Shown: piece by piece, positions 24,732-37,388 of the stretch
Position numbering within the stretch: the stretch's first letter is position 1
Layout: every line of letters begins with the position of its first letter
Assembly (NCBI GenBank): GCA_951213105.1
Contig: OX578133.1
Location: 137,993,203 to 138,057,202, forward strand
From: Amaurobius ferox
Lineage: Eukaryota > Arthropoda > Arachnida > Araneae > Amaurobiidae
DNA: 64,000 nt
Direction of reading: 5' to 3'
Translations under genes and position numbers: made by a program
Notes under the pieces: model-generated
What the model saw: only the letters and a program-made list of their open reading frames with translations
Told to the model about the DNA's origin: nothing
Database searches by the model: none

Positions 24732-25295
24732 TTACTTTCCCTACAAACATGGTAATGTAATGGGAAAGTATCGGAATTGTATAGGAAACTTGAAAAACTA
24801 CTTTTAACGTGACGACTTTGTGTCTGTGTGGATGTCTGTATAATTATCTAATCTAGCTGAAAAACGAATTGACCAAAGTTCCCAAAATATGATAGATAAG
24901 TCATATGCGGGTTACCATGGTGCTGATTAGATTTTGGTACTATTCAGAAAATAGAACCTGCGTTGTTTTCTCGAAATGACTCTCAAAAATCTAGAACAAA
25001 AGGCTCGTATACTCAAATGTATAAATTAAATGCTTGTTTTATACGTAATTTTTGATAACGACAAAAAATAAAACCAACCCCATATCTCTAGAACTAACAG
25101 CTCTATTGATATTTTGGTTTTTTTTCGTTTTTCTGCCAAGTCGCCAAATGAAAACGAAAATTAAATTAAAACTGTAAATAAATAATTATCTATGTCATTT
25201 CGTGCACTTAATCTCAATGTAACAAATTGTGAAAGAAAGAGAAACTGAATATTTATCAGTAAGGAAAATTATGTGCTATTCACATCAGATTTCTT
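24732..25295 (+). repeat. Hairpin-headed repeat family Z, copy 1
   Basis: Begins TTACTTTCCCTACAAACATG, then GTAATGTAATGGGAAAGTA (hairpin). Contains GTGCTGATTAGATTTTGGTA and ends near GAAAATTATGTGCTATTCAC. Matches 41854-42650, with internal loss. Confidence 0.75.
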
Positions 25296-25599
25296 TCAGT
25301 TAAAACTACTTACAAAGCATTCACTCGTTTGATAACATATTTAATTAAGATATTCTCCACTTTTATCTAAATCGTTCAACATCTCGAACCGGAGCAAGCT
25401 GTCGTTATGTATCGTTCTGTTAGCATTCGCTTCTGAAGAAAAAATTAAATATAAAACAGTTATTTTTTTGTAATTTTGTATTTTTCGTTTAACTAACATA
25501 ATTATGTTATTAACATAATTATGTTTTTCAATTTTTAAAAGAAAAATTCGAAACATTGGAGGTGTTTCCCTGGTTTAAGCTGTCTAATGATCAATAGGC

Positions 25600-26200
25600 T
25601 TCTGGTATTTATTTATAGAAAAAAATCGTACCAAATTTCACTCGATTTGCTGAAGTTGCTCGAGAGATATATGCAAAAGACTAATATTTTAAATATCTGG
25701 AAAACGTCTCATAATAACTTGTAAGCAACTATGTCCATTCATTTCAGATTGAAAATGTGTACAAAGTCTTTCTTCATTTAATAACGGGAAGTTTATTTTA
25801 CTCATATTATTTTTTTTCATTTTATGATCAAAAACATGAAACATCTTATAATAGCGTATATTAGCGTCTCCAAAATGATGGCTTTCGCTTTTAAGTACAA
25901 TATCACATGTCAAATATATATTTTATTACAATTTTATATATAATTATATTTTTATAACGTTTTCATTTTTTGAAAAAAGAAATTTGAAAATTTGAGCCTT
26001 TCTTCCGTCCGTTCACCACGGAAATCCAAACATCTGGCGTTCATCGATTAAAATTAAATTATTATAGCAAATTTCATTTGATTCTCTCAAATTGCTTGGA
26101 AGATATCGTGCACATAGACAGACAGACATCGTTGAAAAAGTGGTTTATTCGTATTCAGGCATAGTAGGGTGTAGATCCTTCCTCGAATCGGATTTTTGGC
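25600..26200 (+). repeat. Interspersed repeat W, copy 1
   Basis: AGATATCGTGCACATAGACA, GACAGACA and TGGTTTATTCG near 26100-26150 match 44760-44860 in order. AAATATCTGGAAAACGTCTC near 25690 resembles AATATCTCGAGAACGGCTC near 44340. Non-coding. Confidence 0.5.
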
Positions 26201-26262
26201 CGTATCTCAAAAATTTCCTTTTCTGTGTATTATAGGGAAAATGAAAATTATCTATGTATATA

Positions 26263-26678
26263 CAAGGTAGAATCAAAAAGTTTGGAGAGTGTGCTGATAT
26301 CTCCAACCCTGATTTGAGAAGAGGGGAATTATTTTACCGTGGCGTAGAGGCACATGTGGCATGAGATGTGAAAAGGAAGAAGCAGATCCCCAGTGCAGAA
26401 TTTTTCCAGACAGCAGCAGATGCAATGTTTCTGCCGGCGATTTCCTCAAACGCTGTCAGAATTTGATATTCGTACGTTATTCTCCAAACGCCATTTCCGT
26501 TTTCGACGAACCCGAAAGACTACAGTTCACTGACACGCATTGTCTGGAAAAAAGTCTGCTTCTTCCTTTTCACATATCGCGTCACATGTGCCTCTACGCT
26601 ACAGTAAAATAGCTTCCCACTTCTCTAATTAGGGGTGGAGATATCAGCACAATCTCCGAACTTTTTTATCCTACCTTG
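26263..26678. mobile_element. Fold-back MITE with TA target sites
   Basis: Ends CAAGGTAG and CTACCTTG are flanked by TA. The left arm (to about 26410) pairs with the right arm (from about 26540) over more than 120 bp, with scattered mismatches. The shared core includes TGTGCTGATATCTCCA and GTAGAGGCACATGTG on one strand. About 130 bp of non-coding sequence lies in the centre. TA targeting suggests mobilisation by a Tc1/mariner-type transposase. Confidence 0.85.
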
Positions 26679-27494
26679 TATATATATATATTATACCACG
26701 TAATAATTTTATACATGCATTATTTATCTTTGATTGGATAACTCAGTTTTGAGAATTCACCCATTCTTATCACCTAACTTACCACTTGGCCTGAGTCTAA
26801 TATTGTTTACTATTTTCGAATGACTATTTTCCACTTGTCCTGAGTCCTATACTGATTACTATTTTTGAAAGTCTCCATACATATTATGTAACGTTCACAT
26901 GTATTCATTCCGGTGCCCACTCGCATTGACGAAGTGAGGTGAAATGCTCAGTCGCTTGTTCAACTTACACATGGTAAAAATGCTTGTGAGTTCATATTTC
27001 TGTTCGAGGAGGTATTATCTTTCTGATTTGTAATTCAATTGATTTATTTTTCTCCTTCCACTAGCCAGTAGACAGTTCCAATGGTGTCTATAGTTATATA
27101 CTATCGCCATTGTCAGAAACTGGCTATTCTATCGGTTTTAATTCGAATTGTATGGCTGTCCTGATGAGAATGCAATTTCGAACTAACCGCCATTTTTTGT
27201 GTAGTTTCAATTGATTGTTCTCTATGTCTTAATCTTTTATCTTGAGCTAATTATTATTGCCTTTTCTCATTTTTGCCATGTTTTATTTTTATTTTTATTT
27301 ATATTTATATACTTTTAATTGTGAATTTTGTATTCTAATATTCTTCTCATCCCCCTTTCCAATGTAGTGATATGTTACCTTCTATCTTTATCCTTAGTCT
27401 TGGTCAATAGTTGCTCGTTTGTAACAGATATGCTCAAGATGGGGTTTTTTGTACATTCAGTAGTTTATGCATAATTTTCGATTAAAATCTTTCA

Positions 27495-27540
<46 letters not shown>

Positions 27541-27555
27541 ATTATTATTATTATT

Positions 27556-27913
<358 letters not shown>

Positions 27914-29779
27914 CTCTCTCCTTATAAAGGAAGAAAGATAAAAAAATTACTGGAAAATGAGACAGTAATTAAGAAGAAAATAACAAATGGAAGTAACAGA
28001 TTTCGAAAGTTAATTTCATCAATCCAACTACTGCTGGTATCACCCACATATCTATGGCCCACATACCCATATATCCATAGCTGATGTCACCCGCATACAC
28101 ATTTTTGCTATGTTCGTTCTTAGCTGTGGTTAAGGGCGCATACTGCTCTATATGGTCTCTTGGCCTGAAGAAGGGGCTTATAACGCCCTCAAAACAATTA
28201 TAGCCACCAAACTAACATATGCTTGCTTTCATAGAAAAATTTCTGTATGTATTTTACAAGCAGTAGCATGATTTTTTGTAAAATTAAGTATGTTTGTTCT
28301 TTTTGATAAGAAAAAATCTTCTCGAGAGATTCATGATACTTACATAAATTGGTCCCATATTTTGTTACGCCCTTAACAAAATAAGTTTGTTTCTCTAAAA
28401 ATCCTCTGGATTTGAACATTCATCACCATGAAATTTGTTCGCGCTTTAAAATCTTGCTCACTGCTCACTATTGTCTGGCTTTCTTTATATTTCAGCACAT
28501 TTATCATAATTAGACCAACAGTATCTTTTGTTTGTAAATTTCCAAGACCATGATTATCATACTCGAAATAGAAATCAAATTTTACCGCCTTTATCTCGTA
28601 CTAATAATTTATATCTAAACCTCAATTCTGCAGGATCATGATTGTGAAACTGTTTTCCACCATTTTTTAAATCAATAAGCAATAAAAATTGTTTCAAGAA
28701 GTATTTACAATTATTTTTCTTGTGAAATTGATTGAATATTAATTTATTTCATTTTTCTATTTGTTTTTTTACTGGCTTGTTTCTAGTTTATTTTATTTTG
28801 AATGCTGCATTGTCAATGGGCATTGATTTTTGCTAGCTTGTTTCCAGTTTGGCTGGGATCTGTGAACTCTTTAGGCCCTTTTATAAAGTATTTTTCTGTA
28901 ATTCCGTGCCACACTTTTATGCACTCACTTATATGTGTTTAACTATATTTATTATGTGGCAAAATGAAAATTATTATTAATATTATTGCATCATTTTACC
29001 TTTAAACAGTAAGTGTTATTTTGATTTTGTTGTAATCAGTAAAGCACGATAAGAATCCACGACAATTTTGTTTTAAAAACATTTCTTATAAAATGCAGCT
29101 TTACATTTTTATCGTTCCTGCTGATAGCTTGCCCTTTCATCTCCTTGAAGTCCTCATTGAAATCATATCATGTCTTATCTGGTTGTATATACGTATTGTA
29201 GATAATCTTACCTTGTGTGTTCTTCAAAATGCAACAAAAAGCTTGTAAAAGATCTATCTCAAAATAACTCGTGCTTATATAAGTTTCACATCTAATCATA
29301 TCCTTTCAGATGTCTTCAAAAGTTTCTAAAACGTAGTGCTGTTCTGCTTTGTTCATAAGAAGAGAAATGGGAGAAGAGGGATTTTATGATAGAGACAAAT
29401 AAAGAGGGGTGCAGTGTATAAAATACTAGGCATCATGTTAGTTTTCTACTAAAATCACAGAGAGTATGAGTAATAAAGCACATACATCCTATATTTAAGC
29501 ATTTCAAGAATCAAGGCAGAAGTAATTAGAGAGTCCTGTTTCCAAATTTTTACTTTCATCGCGCTAAGCTAGAGGAAAGTAGGGTGACAGTGATTGTGGA
29601 TTGTACCATTTTTCTTGATCGACATGGTTTCATCAGTAAATTAAGTAACCTTTCAACTTTAAATCACGCAGCCTACTAAGAAAATTATGGTGATCGTTAT
29701 GCAATCTGATCTTGTTTCCACACCATAAATGTATCAATGAGGTCCCCAGATATCAAAAAAGATTTTATCGGTCTGTGGG
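27914..29779. other. Non-coding; no gene recognised
   Basis: Contains a hammerhead-like but degenerate motif at 28164-28195, described under findings. Frames are short and lack family resemblance. Confidence 0.5.
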
Positions 29780-29786
29780 TGTGTGG

Positions 29787-30200
29787 GTCGGTGTCAATTC
29801 ATTGGCCCTTCGTAATCTGAAAAACCACTAAAGCGATTTGGACCATTTTTGAGGGGTTTCATATGTTACGTAAATGAGAACGCAGTAAAAAAAAAATCTG
29901 AAAGTGTATATAATTTAACTATAAAACGTAATTTTGTCAAAATCGTTGACCCTTCGTAGTCTTGAAAACCGCCGAAGCGATTTGGACCAAATTTAAGTGG
30001 TATACTACACATATTGTGTGAACACAGAAAAAATAAGAAATTTATATAGCGTAGCTATAAAACGAGATTTTGTCAAAATCAGTGACTCTTCGACTTTTCA
30101 AAAGCAACTGGACCAAATATGGGTAGTATACTGAGTATATTGTGGGTATGTGAATGCAGGAAAAATAATTTTAAAAAAAGTATATAGGTTCGCTCAGAGG
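29787..30200 (+). repeat. Tandem array, three units of about 135-145 bp
   Basis: GACCCTTCGTAGTCTTGAAA, AAGCGATTTGGACCA, GTGGTATACTACACATATTG and CTATAAAACGAGATTTTGTC recur. The CCTTCGTA landmark occurs at about 29806 and 29950, and a diverged form at 30085. Confidence 0.85.
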
Positions 30201-30650
30201 TTGAATGCCCACTTGCAGCGAGTGAAAAATCTAGGAATTGCCCCGATACTCAAGGGTTTCATTTTTTTTTTACTCCAGTCTCCTGCAATAAAAATTAAAT
30301 GATGAAAAAGATTATTAATTTATAAGTATATAGGAATGAAGACATCCTTCTGCAAGTCGTTTCCCACGATAATATGTTTCCATTAGTTGATTTTGTTTGA
30401 CTTAACACATTCAGTTAAGCATTCCAGTTGTCCATTTCAATCTATGTTGGTTAAAATAATTAAAATGTCTTGTAAATTGTTATATTTTATTTTTCTTACT
30501 TCACCGAAAGATCTCTTTCACTAACCTCCATTTTCTTATAAAATTTATCTGACAAAACTGATTTAAGATTAATCTTCCTTAAAGCATTCACATACAGTAT
30601 CCAAAACAAGTAATCGAGCAAAATATTTGTATTAATTTTATATCATTTAT
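30201..30650. other. Non-coding, nothing recognised
   Basis: No gene or clear repeat. Confidence 0.5.
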
Positions 30651-30654
30651 ATAA

Positions 30655-30960
30655 CTTTAGTACAACATGTTTTTAATAAGGGTCTTCGTACTAGCATAAC
30701 ATGTTTTTAATGAGGTTCTTCGTAATAAGATTAATAATAAGTTATAAAATAGGAATGTTTCTGAATGAGGCTCTTCGTATTAGTACAACATGTTTTTAAT
30801 GAGGTAATATTTTTTTTGCAGTTCATTCTTTGTACAAGACACAGGCATTAACTTACATTTTGATTTTTTTATGAATTCTGTAGTTCTTTCAGAGGCATCA
30901 ACTTACATTTCGATTGTTTGAAAAATTCCGCAGTTACTTTAGAGGATTTATTTCTAATTT
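30655..30960 (+). repeat. Short tandem repeats, two types
   Basis: ACATGTTTTTAATGAGG with TTCTTCGTA recurs about four times in 30660-30805. GGCATCAACTTACATTTCGA, with a GCAGTT(A/C)TTT end, occurs twice in 30843-30957. Confidence 0.7.
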
Positions 30961-31699
30961 TATAACTGGTTACAACAAATACTCTATTGGGAAGCATATA
31001 TTTTCTTGAATTCAAATATTATTTCACTGAGTACAGACTACTCGAGGCTACCCCTACGAACTGGTGAACACACACACAATTTGTTGATTGAGTTCATCTT
31101 TTTTCAATTCTTTTGGAAGATGTACCGAATCTGATTAATTACAACAAATACTAGGCACAGTTACATACCTATTCTTTCATAAAAGATTATAGTTATCAAC
31201 TCACTACATCAAATACATTTCTTCAGATGTAATTTTGTGTATATGAAGTGGATCAATTTCTTTAGCTTTAATTTTCCGCAGAAGTAAACAGTGAGCATTT
31301 ACGTTACTATCGCACACACATTCTATCCCGAAACTATTGAGAGAAATGAGGAGAGAAATAATAAATTACGGAAAGAGTTTAAATGACTAGCGCTATTTTA
31401 AATCCTATTTATTCACAATGATTTTATTCTGGATACGACGAAGCAATGCTTACCGATTTGATTTGGAACTGCAGAATACGAGAAAATTCCTTCTTTAGAA
31501 GTGCCTCCATTTGAAAATAAAAAACATTTGGGTGAAAGAGAATTCTTTTTAAACTACATTTATCTGATTAAACAATTTTTTATGAGGTTACAATAGTTTA
31601 ATTATATTTTTGCAAGACTGTATAGAAATACCGCCTTCCAATTACAAAGGCGAAACGGAATCTATCTGTATAATAATTGTCTAACGTGCTTGATCTTTC
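30961..31699. other. Non-coding, nothing recognised
   Basis: AT-rich; no gene seen. Confidence 0.5.
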
Positions 31700-32010
31700 C
31701 ACACCCTCCAGAAGCCCCGCGGTAACTTAAAAGGCTGAATGCTCGCACTCTGATACAGTATCGACCACAAGAAAAAACCTAACGAGGCCTGATTTTCGAT
31801 ATCCCCCAGCAGGGTCGTAGAAGAAGGATTTTTGAAAAGGTTTTCCAGCCTCTCCAGAAGCCACCTCCCTCTCCATTGACCTTGGAGGCTGAATCTTTGT
31901 ACATTTTTAATATCATCTGCGGGATCAAAATAGGAAGGGGTCTCTCCCGATCTTCTAGAAGCCCCCCAGTGACCTAGAAAGCTGAATCATTCCACACAAA
32001 ATATTGAACA
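31700..32010 (+). repeat. Tandem array, three units of about 100-146 bp
   Basis: CTCCAGAAGCC and AGGCTGAAT landmarks recur (CCAGAAG near 31708 and 31854, CTAGAAG near 31955). Locally GC-richer than the flanks. Confidence 0.75.
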
Positions 32011-32581
32011 TGGGACAGAAACTAACTGAGCTAGTTTTCAATGACTATTTTTTCACGCAAAGCGCCATATATTATTAAACAAAATGAAACTTATTAAAAG
32101 TTGCAACGTAAAGGAAGATAGTTTTCTAGGGTGGAAATTACATATATTTTTCTAAGACTTTGATTTTGAATAAAAGAACATATTTTTTATATTTTTAAAT
32201 AAAGATGCGTATACTTTAACATTTGCATGTTGTCAACATGAAAATATTACTGTTTTATTAATACATATCTTGGCTGATTTTTTAATATATTATTTTGAAG
32301 ATAAGTGATAGCTAAAAAAAAAAAATTAATAACAATAGTCCACAAGATTACTTTTCAACTAAAGTCAGCAGAAATGGGGTTTTTTTTCATTAATGCTTCT
32401 TTACACTAAATCTAAAACATTTGAAAATATTTTGGAAAAAATATTTTGGAAAAATGATAGATGCTTAATTTTCATATTTTTTTAAATCAAACAAAAATAT
32501 TCTTTATTATAAATTTATTTTTCATAAGTTTAGTATCTGTATAATTATTAGCTCAATATGTATATTAATTATTTTTTTCTA
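32011..32581. other. AT-rich, nothing recognised
   Basis: No gene seen before SINE S4. Confidence 0.5.
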
Positions 32582-32858
32582 CCCAGATCGTCCGACTTAC
32601 CCGAAGGTATAAGGTATATGTTTAGATGACGGGACAGTGTCACCTAATTTAGACAGGAACCCAGTGGGGGTGTGATCCACAGGGACTATATCCTCCTTTT
32701 CCTAGCAACAACCTCTTAAACGGACTTACGGGCCAACATATTTAACGTTCCCATACTCTACATGAACACTGACAGTTTGGGCAGAGCCGGGAATCGAACT
32801 CGGGTCCTCCTAATGCAATCCCCGTTTCTTAACCACCAGATTGTCCCGCACCAATAAG
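32582..32858 (-). mobile_element. tRNA-derived SINE, diverged copy S4
   Basis: Read on the minus strand it begins with a box A-like AATCTGGTGGTTAAG, has box B GAGTTCGATTCCC, and ends in GTAAGTCGGACGATCTGGGT. Landmarks fall in the same order and spacing as in S1-S3, but identity is lower, so it is older. Confidence 0.8.
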
Positions 32859-33089
32859 TATACTAATTATAAAGCAGATATAATAATACATTTTTTGTAA
32901 TACTGAAGACAAACAAAAAATATTTGGAACTGAAGAAAAAAATTTAAGGAAACGCCAAACTGGGGGAAACTGCAATGTATATACTAATGCACTTTGAATC
33001 GCTATATGTTTTGAGTACGATTTTGATGTGGTTTGCTTTAAATTACCTGAAAATGTAATATCTGTTTTTAATTAAATTAAGAAAACTGT

Positions 33090-33200
33090 TTTTATCGGTT
33101 TTTATTAATACATATCGGTTGTCGATTTTTATTAATACATATCGGTTATCGGTTTTTATTAATACATATCGGTTATCTGTTTTCATTAATACATATCAAG
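33090..33200 (+). repeat. Minisatellite, 27-bp unit, about four copies
   Basis: TTTTTATTAATACATATCGG followed by TTATCGG repeats with few differences. Confidence 0.9.
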
Positions 33201-33282
33201 TTAAAAACTACTATCTCCCCTTAATTTTTTAAGAGTATTAGTTTCCTGTCTTTGATAGGCTTAAATACTATTCATAAACTCT

Positions 33283-33440
33283 GAAACTAACTATGAATTT
33301 TTATCACTTTGCAATAATTTGTGGCATTTCTAAATCCCCTAATAAACAGTTCGATTTTTAAATCTAAATATTTTTGTGATGGCTTTACTTCTATTAGTTA
33401 GATAACAAAAGTCATATTACGTCGGTTAGTTTTCTTAAAA
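33283..33440 (+). repeat. Direct repeat of about 155 bp, copy 1
   Basis: GAAACTAACTATGAATTTTT to GGTTAGTTTTCTTAAAA matches 36391-36545 with few substitutions and one short indel. Confidence 0.85.
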
Positions 33441-34853
33441 GCACCAATTTCAAGCAAAATAACGATTATTTGGGGAATATTTCCATCATCAGCTGTTGAC
33501 AAAAATACGTGCCTTGTCAAGTTTAACGTCGTAACTGAAAATACAGTGGAAAGTAAATAAAGTCAAAGCGAAAGATAGCCTTTGCCTGGCAATACCTCAA
33601 GCTTAAATGTACCGCATGCACTTGCAGAAAATCTCAGTCGCTCTTAAAAGAGGTTTGAGGACAAGACTGAATTATAATCACGCTCCATATAATAAGGAAT
33701 AAGAAAATTGTTTGTAGCATGAAACATTTTCTGATCCAGTGAAGTCCGGTTGAGACATAACATTTTTTTTTTTGACACATGCCTCATTCGTTTGATAACC
33801 CCTCCCCCTCTAACAAAGACGTAAGTATGCAAACAAATTCAAATACCAAGTGCAATCCATTGCTCTTACAAGATCTAAAATCGCGTTGTTTTAATGCTGA
33901 AAGAGATTCATGCATCTAATGTATCCAGCACTTAAAGATGCTTCGTTCTCTTAGTTCACTTCTGTTTGAATACATAACACAAAGATTATTCTTGACTGTA
34001 TCAAGGAAGGTACTTTGAAAAGCATACACTGGAAGATACCCAATAAGCCATTATCAAGAGATGCGTTGCCTGAGAAGTATAGAACAACTTCATTAGCTGA
34101 CTGTCACTGTTAAGTTACCCCCCACAAGTTGATGAGTAATGATCAAAACTGGGCTTCATGGCTTTTCTGGTAATAAATTATTCACGAATTCAACCCAAGA
34201 GATTCGATTCAAAGTGAACGTGAGTAAAACTTATCTTGAAAAGCGGCGCTCCTCCATTTTTTTCTCATGAGTAATCCCTAATAAGAGACCTTTTTGAATT
34301 TGGACGATTTTTCCGCTCTTAACATAATATCGTCGTGTAAAAAGATGGGATTGAGAATCTGGTATAATCTTTGGGCGAGCACACCGCTCACGAAGGTGTG
34401 CCTATTTGTAATGTACTTTTAATAACATTAAATCTGTGCTTTTAATACCTTTATGCATATTTTAAGTTTGCAGAGTGTAAAATGAAAGACAATATTATTC
34501 AAACAATTTACTTTGAAAAAAAATGAGGGAGGTGGGGGTTTGCGATATAAATTGGATTTAATTTTTCAAGAGATTTTAATTGAATTACTTTTCATTAATT
34601 TGGGAATGTTTCTGAATTTAATAGAATAAAAAAGTTTTGGATATTTTAAGGTTGTGGAGTATAAGATTAAAGAAAATATTAATCGAGCAATTTTAGTTAA
34701 TTATTTTCTCGATATAAATTGAATTTTAGTTTTTGAAAAGACTTTTATTAATAATAAATAATTTGGCATATACATTTGGCATGTTATAATAGCAAAAATT
34801 AAGCACACATCCGCAACAGAAGGCGTACTTATGCTCGAAAGCGCTCTGACCCT
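33441..34853. other. Non-coding, nothing recognised as a gene
   Basis: Holds two of four copies of a recurring motif of about 50 bp near 34458 and 34641. Confidence 0.5.
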
Positions 34854-35758
34854 TTTTACTTTCCTTATATACATAATGTATAAGGAAAGTATTGTGACGG
34901 GGTCGAAAATTCGAATTCGAGTTTTCGACGGGAGACCACGTTTCAAGGATACCTGATCACGAATCAAACATTTTTGAAGTGATGTCTGTGTGTGTGTGTG
35001 TGTGTGTGTGTGAAAGTATGTGTGTGTCAGTGGGTCTGTGGAGACGATGACTGACGAACGAATGGACCGATTCGAACCAAATTTGGTGCAAAAATCACAA
35101 TCTGTAAACACTGGAAGCCTATTGTTTTTATACGCAATCGAATGTTCAGAACCCCCCTAAATTTTCGAATGAAATTTTGAAAAAATCGTCAAAAAATCAA
35201 AACCAATATTAAAGTTACGCAAACAGACATTTCTTATGTAATTTTTCATTAGAAAACGATTGACATAAATTTTAGAACGCTAACATGAACCGTTCTCGAG
35301 ATATTGCACATTTTTTAAAAAAATTATCAAAAAGTCATATAAAATAGAAAAAAAAATATTTCCTATTGAGAAACATGTTCACTTTCCATATATAATATCA
35401 TGCGATAAATTGGGTGACATCATTCTCGTGGATCTAGGTCGTTCCATTCATGAAAAAAGATACTTTGAGTAATACTTTTGCATTTGAACGCCAATTTATC
35501 TGCTATAAGAACAACTTATTTCTTCGTCCATAACGCTTGGCGAGATTTTGGCGACGAAATTTGCGGAATGTCGCCAACTTGGCGACTTTTTGAAATGTTG
35601 CCAAATTAACGAAAATCTCGCCAAATAGATAAAAATGACGCTAAATCAATGAAAATGACGACTAATTGTGGAAAATTCAATATCTAATAAGTTATATAAT
35701 ATATAAATATATAATAATAGTTATATAATATATGTCGAAAATTCAATATCTAATAAGT

Positions 35759-35789
<31 letters not shown>

Positions 35790-36065
35790 TCTTCGTCCAT
35801 AACGCTTGGCGAGATTTTGGCGACGAAATTGGCGGGATGTCGCCAACATGGCGACTTTTTTAAATGTTGCCAAATTAACGAAAATCTCGCCAAATGGATA
35901 AAAATGACGCTAAATCAATGAAAATGACGACTAATTGTCGAAAATTCAATATCTTGGAAAGGATATTAGTATCTACTAGAAGAAAAACCTATTTATTTTA
36001 CTCTAAAAGTAGTAAATTCATTTCATTATATAAGGAAAATCATGTGTTGCCCACATCAGATTTTT
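34854..36065 (+). repeat. Hairpin-headed repeat family Z, copy 2, with internal duplication
   Basis: The head hairpin ACTTTCCTTATATACATAAT then GTATAAGGAAAGT is nearly perfect. A TG microsatellite follows at 34987-35013. It ends with GGAAAATCATGTGTTGCCCA. A segment of about 169 bp (GGCGAGATTTTGGCGACGAA and neighbours) is present twice, at 35516-35684 and 35785-35954. Confidence 0.75.
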
Positions 36066-36390
36066 CAAAAAAAATTTTGTACGTCTTATAGGAAGTAAAA
36101 TAAAGACCTTCTGTTGTGGATGTGTGCTTAATTTTTGCTACTTTTTATTAAATTATATTTTATTATTTTGCAATAATTTGGGATTTTTCTAAGCAATATA
36201 ATAGGATCAAAAACAAAATTTAGAATATTTTAAGCTTAGTATAAAACTATTAATATATAAATATAGCTATTAATATATATTTTAAGCTAGAGTATAAAAT
36301 GAAGGAAAGAAATATTATTCGAGCAATATACGTGGGAAACAATAGTAATTATTTTATAAATATAAATGGCTTTATTTTTAGGCAACTCTG

Positions 36391-36545
36391 AAACTAACTA
36401 TGAATTTTTATTTTGCAATAATTTGTGACATTTCTAAATCCCCTAAAAAACAGTTCGATTTTGAAATCTAAATATTTTTGTGGTGGCTTTACTTTTATTA
36501 GTTAGATGACAAAAACCATATTACGTTGGTTAGTTTTCTTAAAAA
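36391..36545 (+). repeat. Direct repeat of about 155 bp, copy 2
   Basis: Partner of 33283-33440. It lies among copies of the recurring AATATTATTCGAGCAAT motif (see findings). Confidence 0.85.
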
Positions 36546-37258
36546 TGGGCGTTAATGGATTAATAAGATAAATCGATTTCAATATTTTAAGTTTGTAAAT
36601 TTAAAACGAAAGACAATATTATTCGAGCAATTTACATTGGAAATACTACTTGTTCTTTTATCTATAAAAATAGCTGTGATTCACAACTATTCCTATTTTA
36701 TCCACAAAAGTAATGGCTCTGAATTAGAAGTAGTAATTATGACTTTAAATATGTATAATTCTATAATAAATAATAATTAATTATAGAAGACTTTAAAATA
36801 TTTATTTGTAAACTACTTTTTCTCTTTTCAAAAAATATGTTGATTTTATTATGTTTCATTTGATGATCTAAACACAGTTTTCAATCTGCACATCAAATTT
36901 TCGAACGCCATTTATTGCACTACATAACAGTCTGCTTAATTAAGTATTTCGCAGTGCTTGTCAATGTGAATATTAAAGGTTTATAAGCATAAATTACCTC
37001 CTGCAAATTGAAAACATGTTTAGATATCAAGTCGATAATTCGTATATTTTTTATTACCTCATAAAAATTTCTAACGTATTACTTTTTGAAAATATAAGGT
37101 TTCAAAGAGGATCATAAGATCTATCTTTTATTTTTCAATAGATAATTAGCCTCCGGATAAAACATTATATAATATCGATTGTTAAAGTAATGTAAAACTG
37201 GTTTTTCCTATACTTTATTCATAAACTAGACATAAAAATAGAAATAACGACAAGTTAA
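36546..37258. other. AT-rich, nothing recognised
   Basis: No gene seen. A fourth motif copy lies at 36581-36636. Confidence 0.5.
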
Positions 37259-37388
37259 AAATAATTTAAATTAATAATTTAAAAATTAATAATTTAAATT
37301 AATAATTTAATAATTTAAAAATTAATCATTTAAATTAATAATTTAATAATTTAAAATAATTAAAATAATCTAAATTAATAATTTAAAA
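37259..37388. repeat. Low-complexity AATTTAAATTAAT tract
   Basis: TTAATAATTTAAA and variants repeat throughout. Confidence 0.9.
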
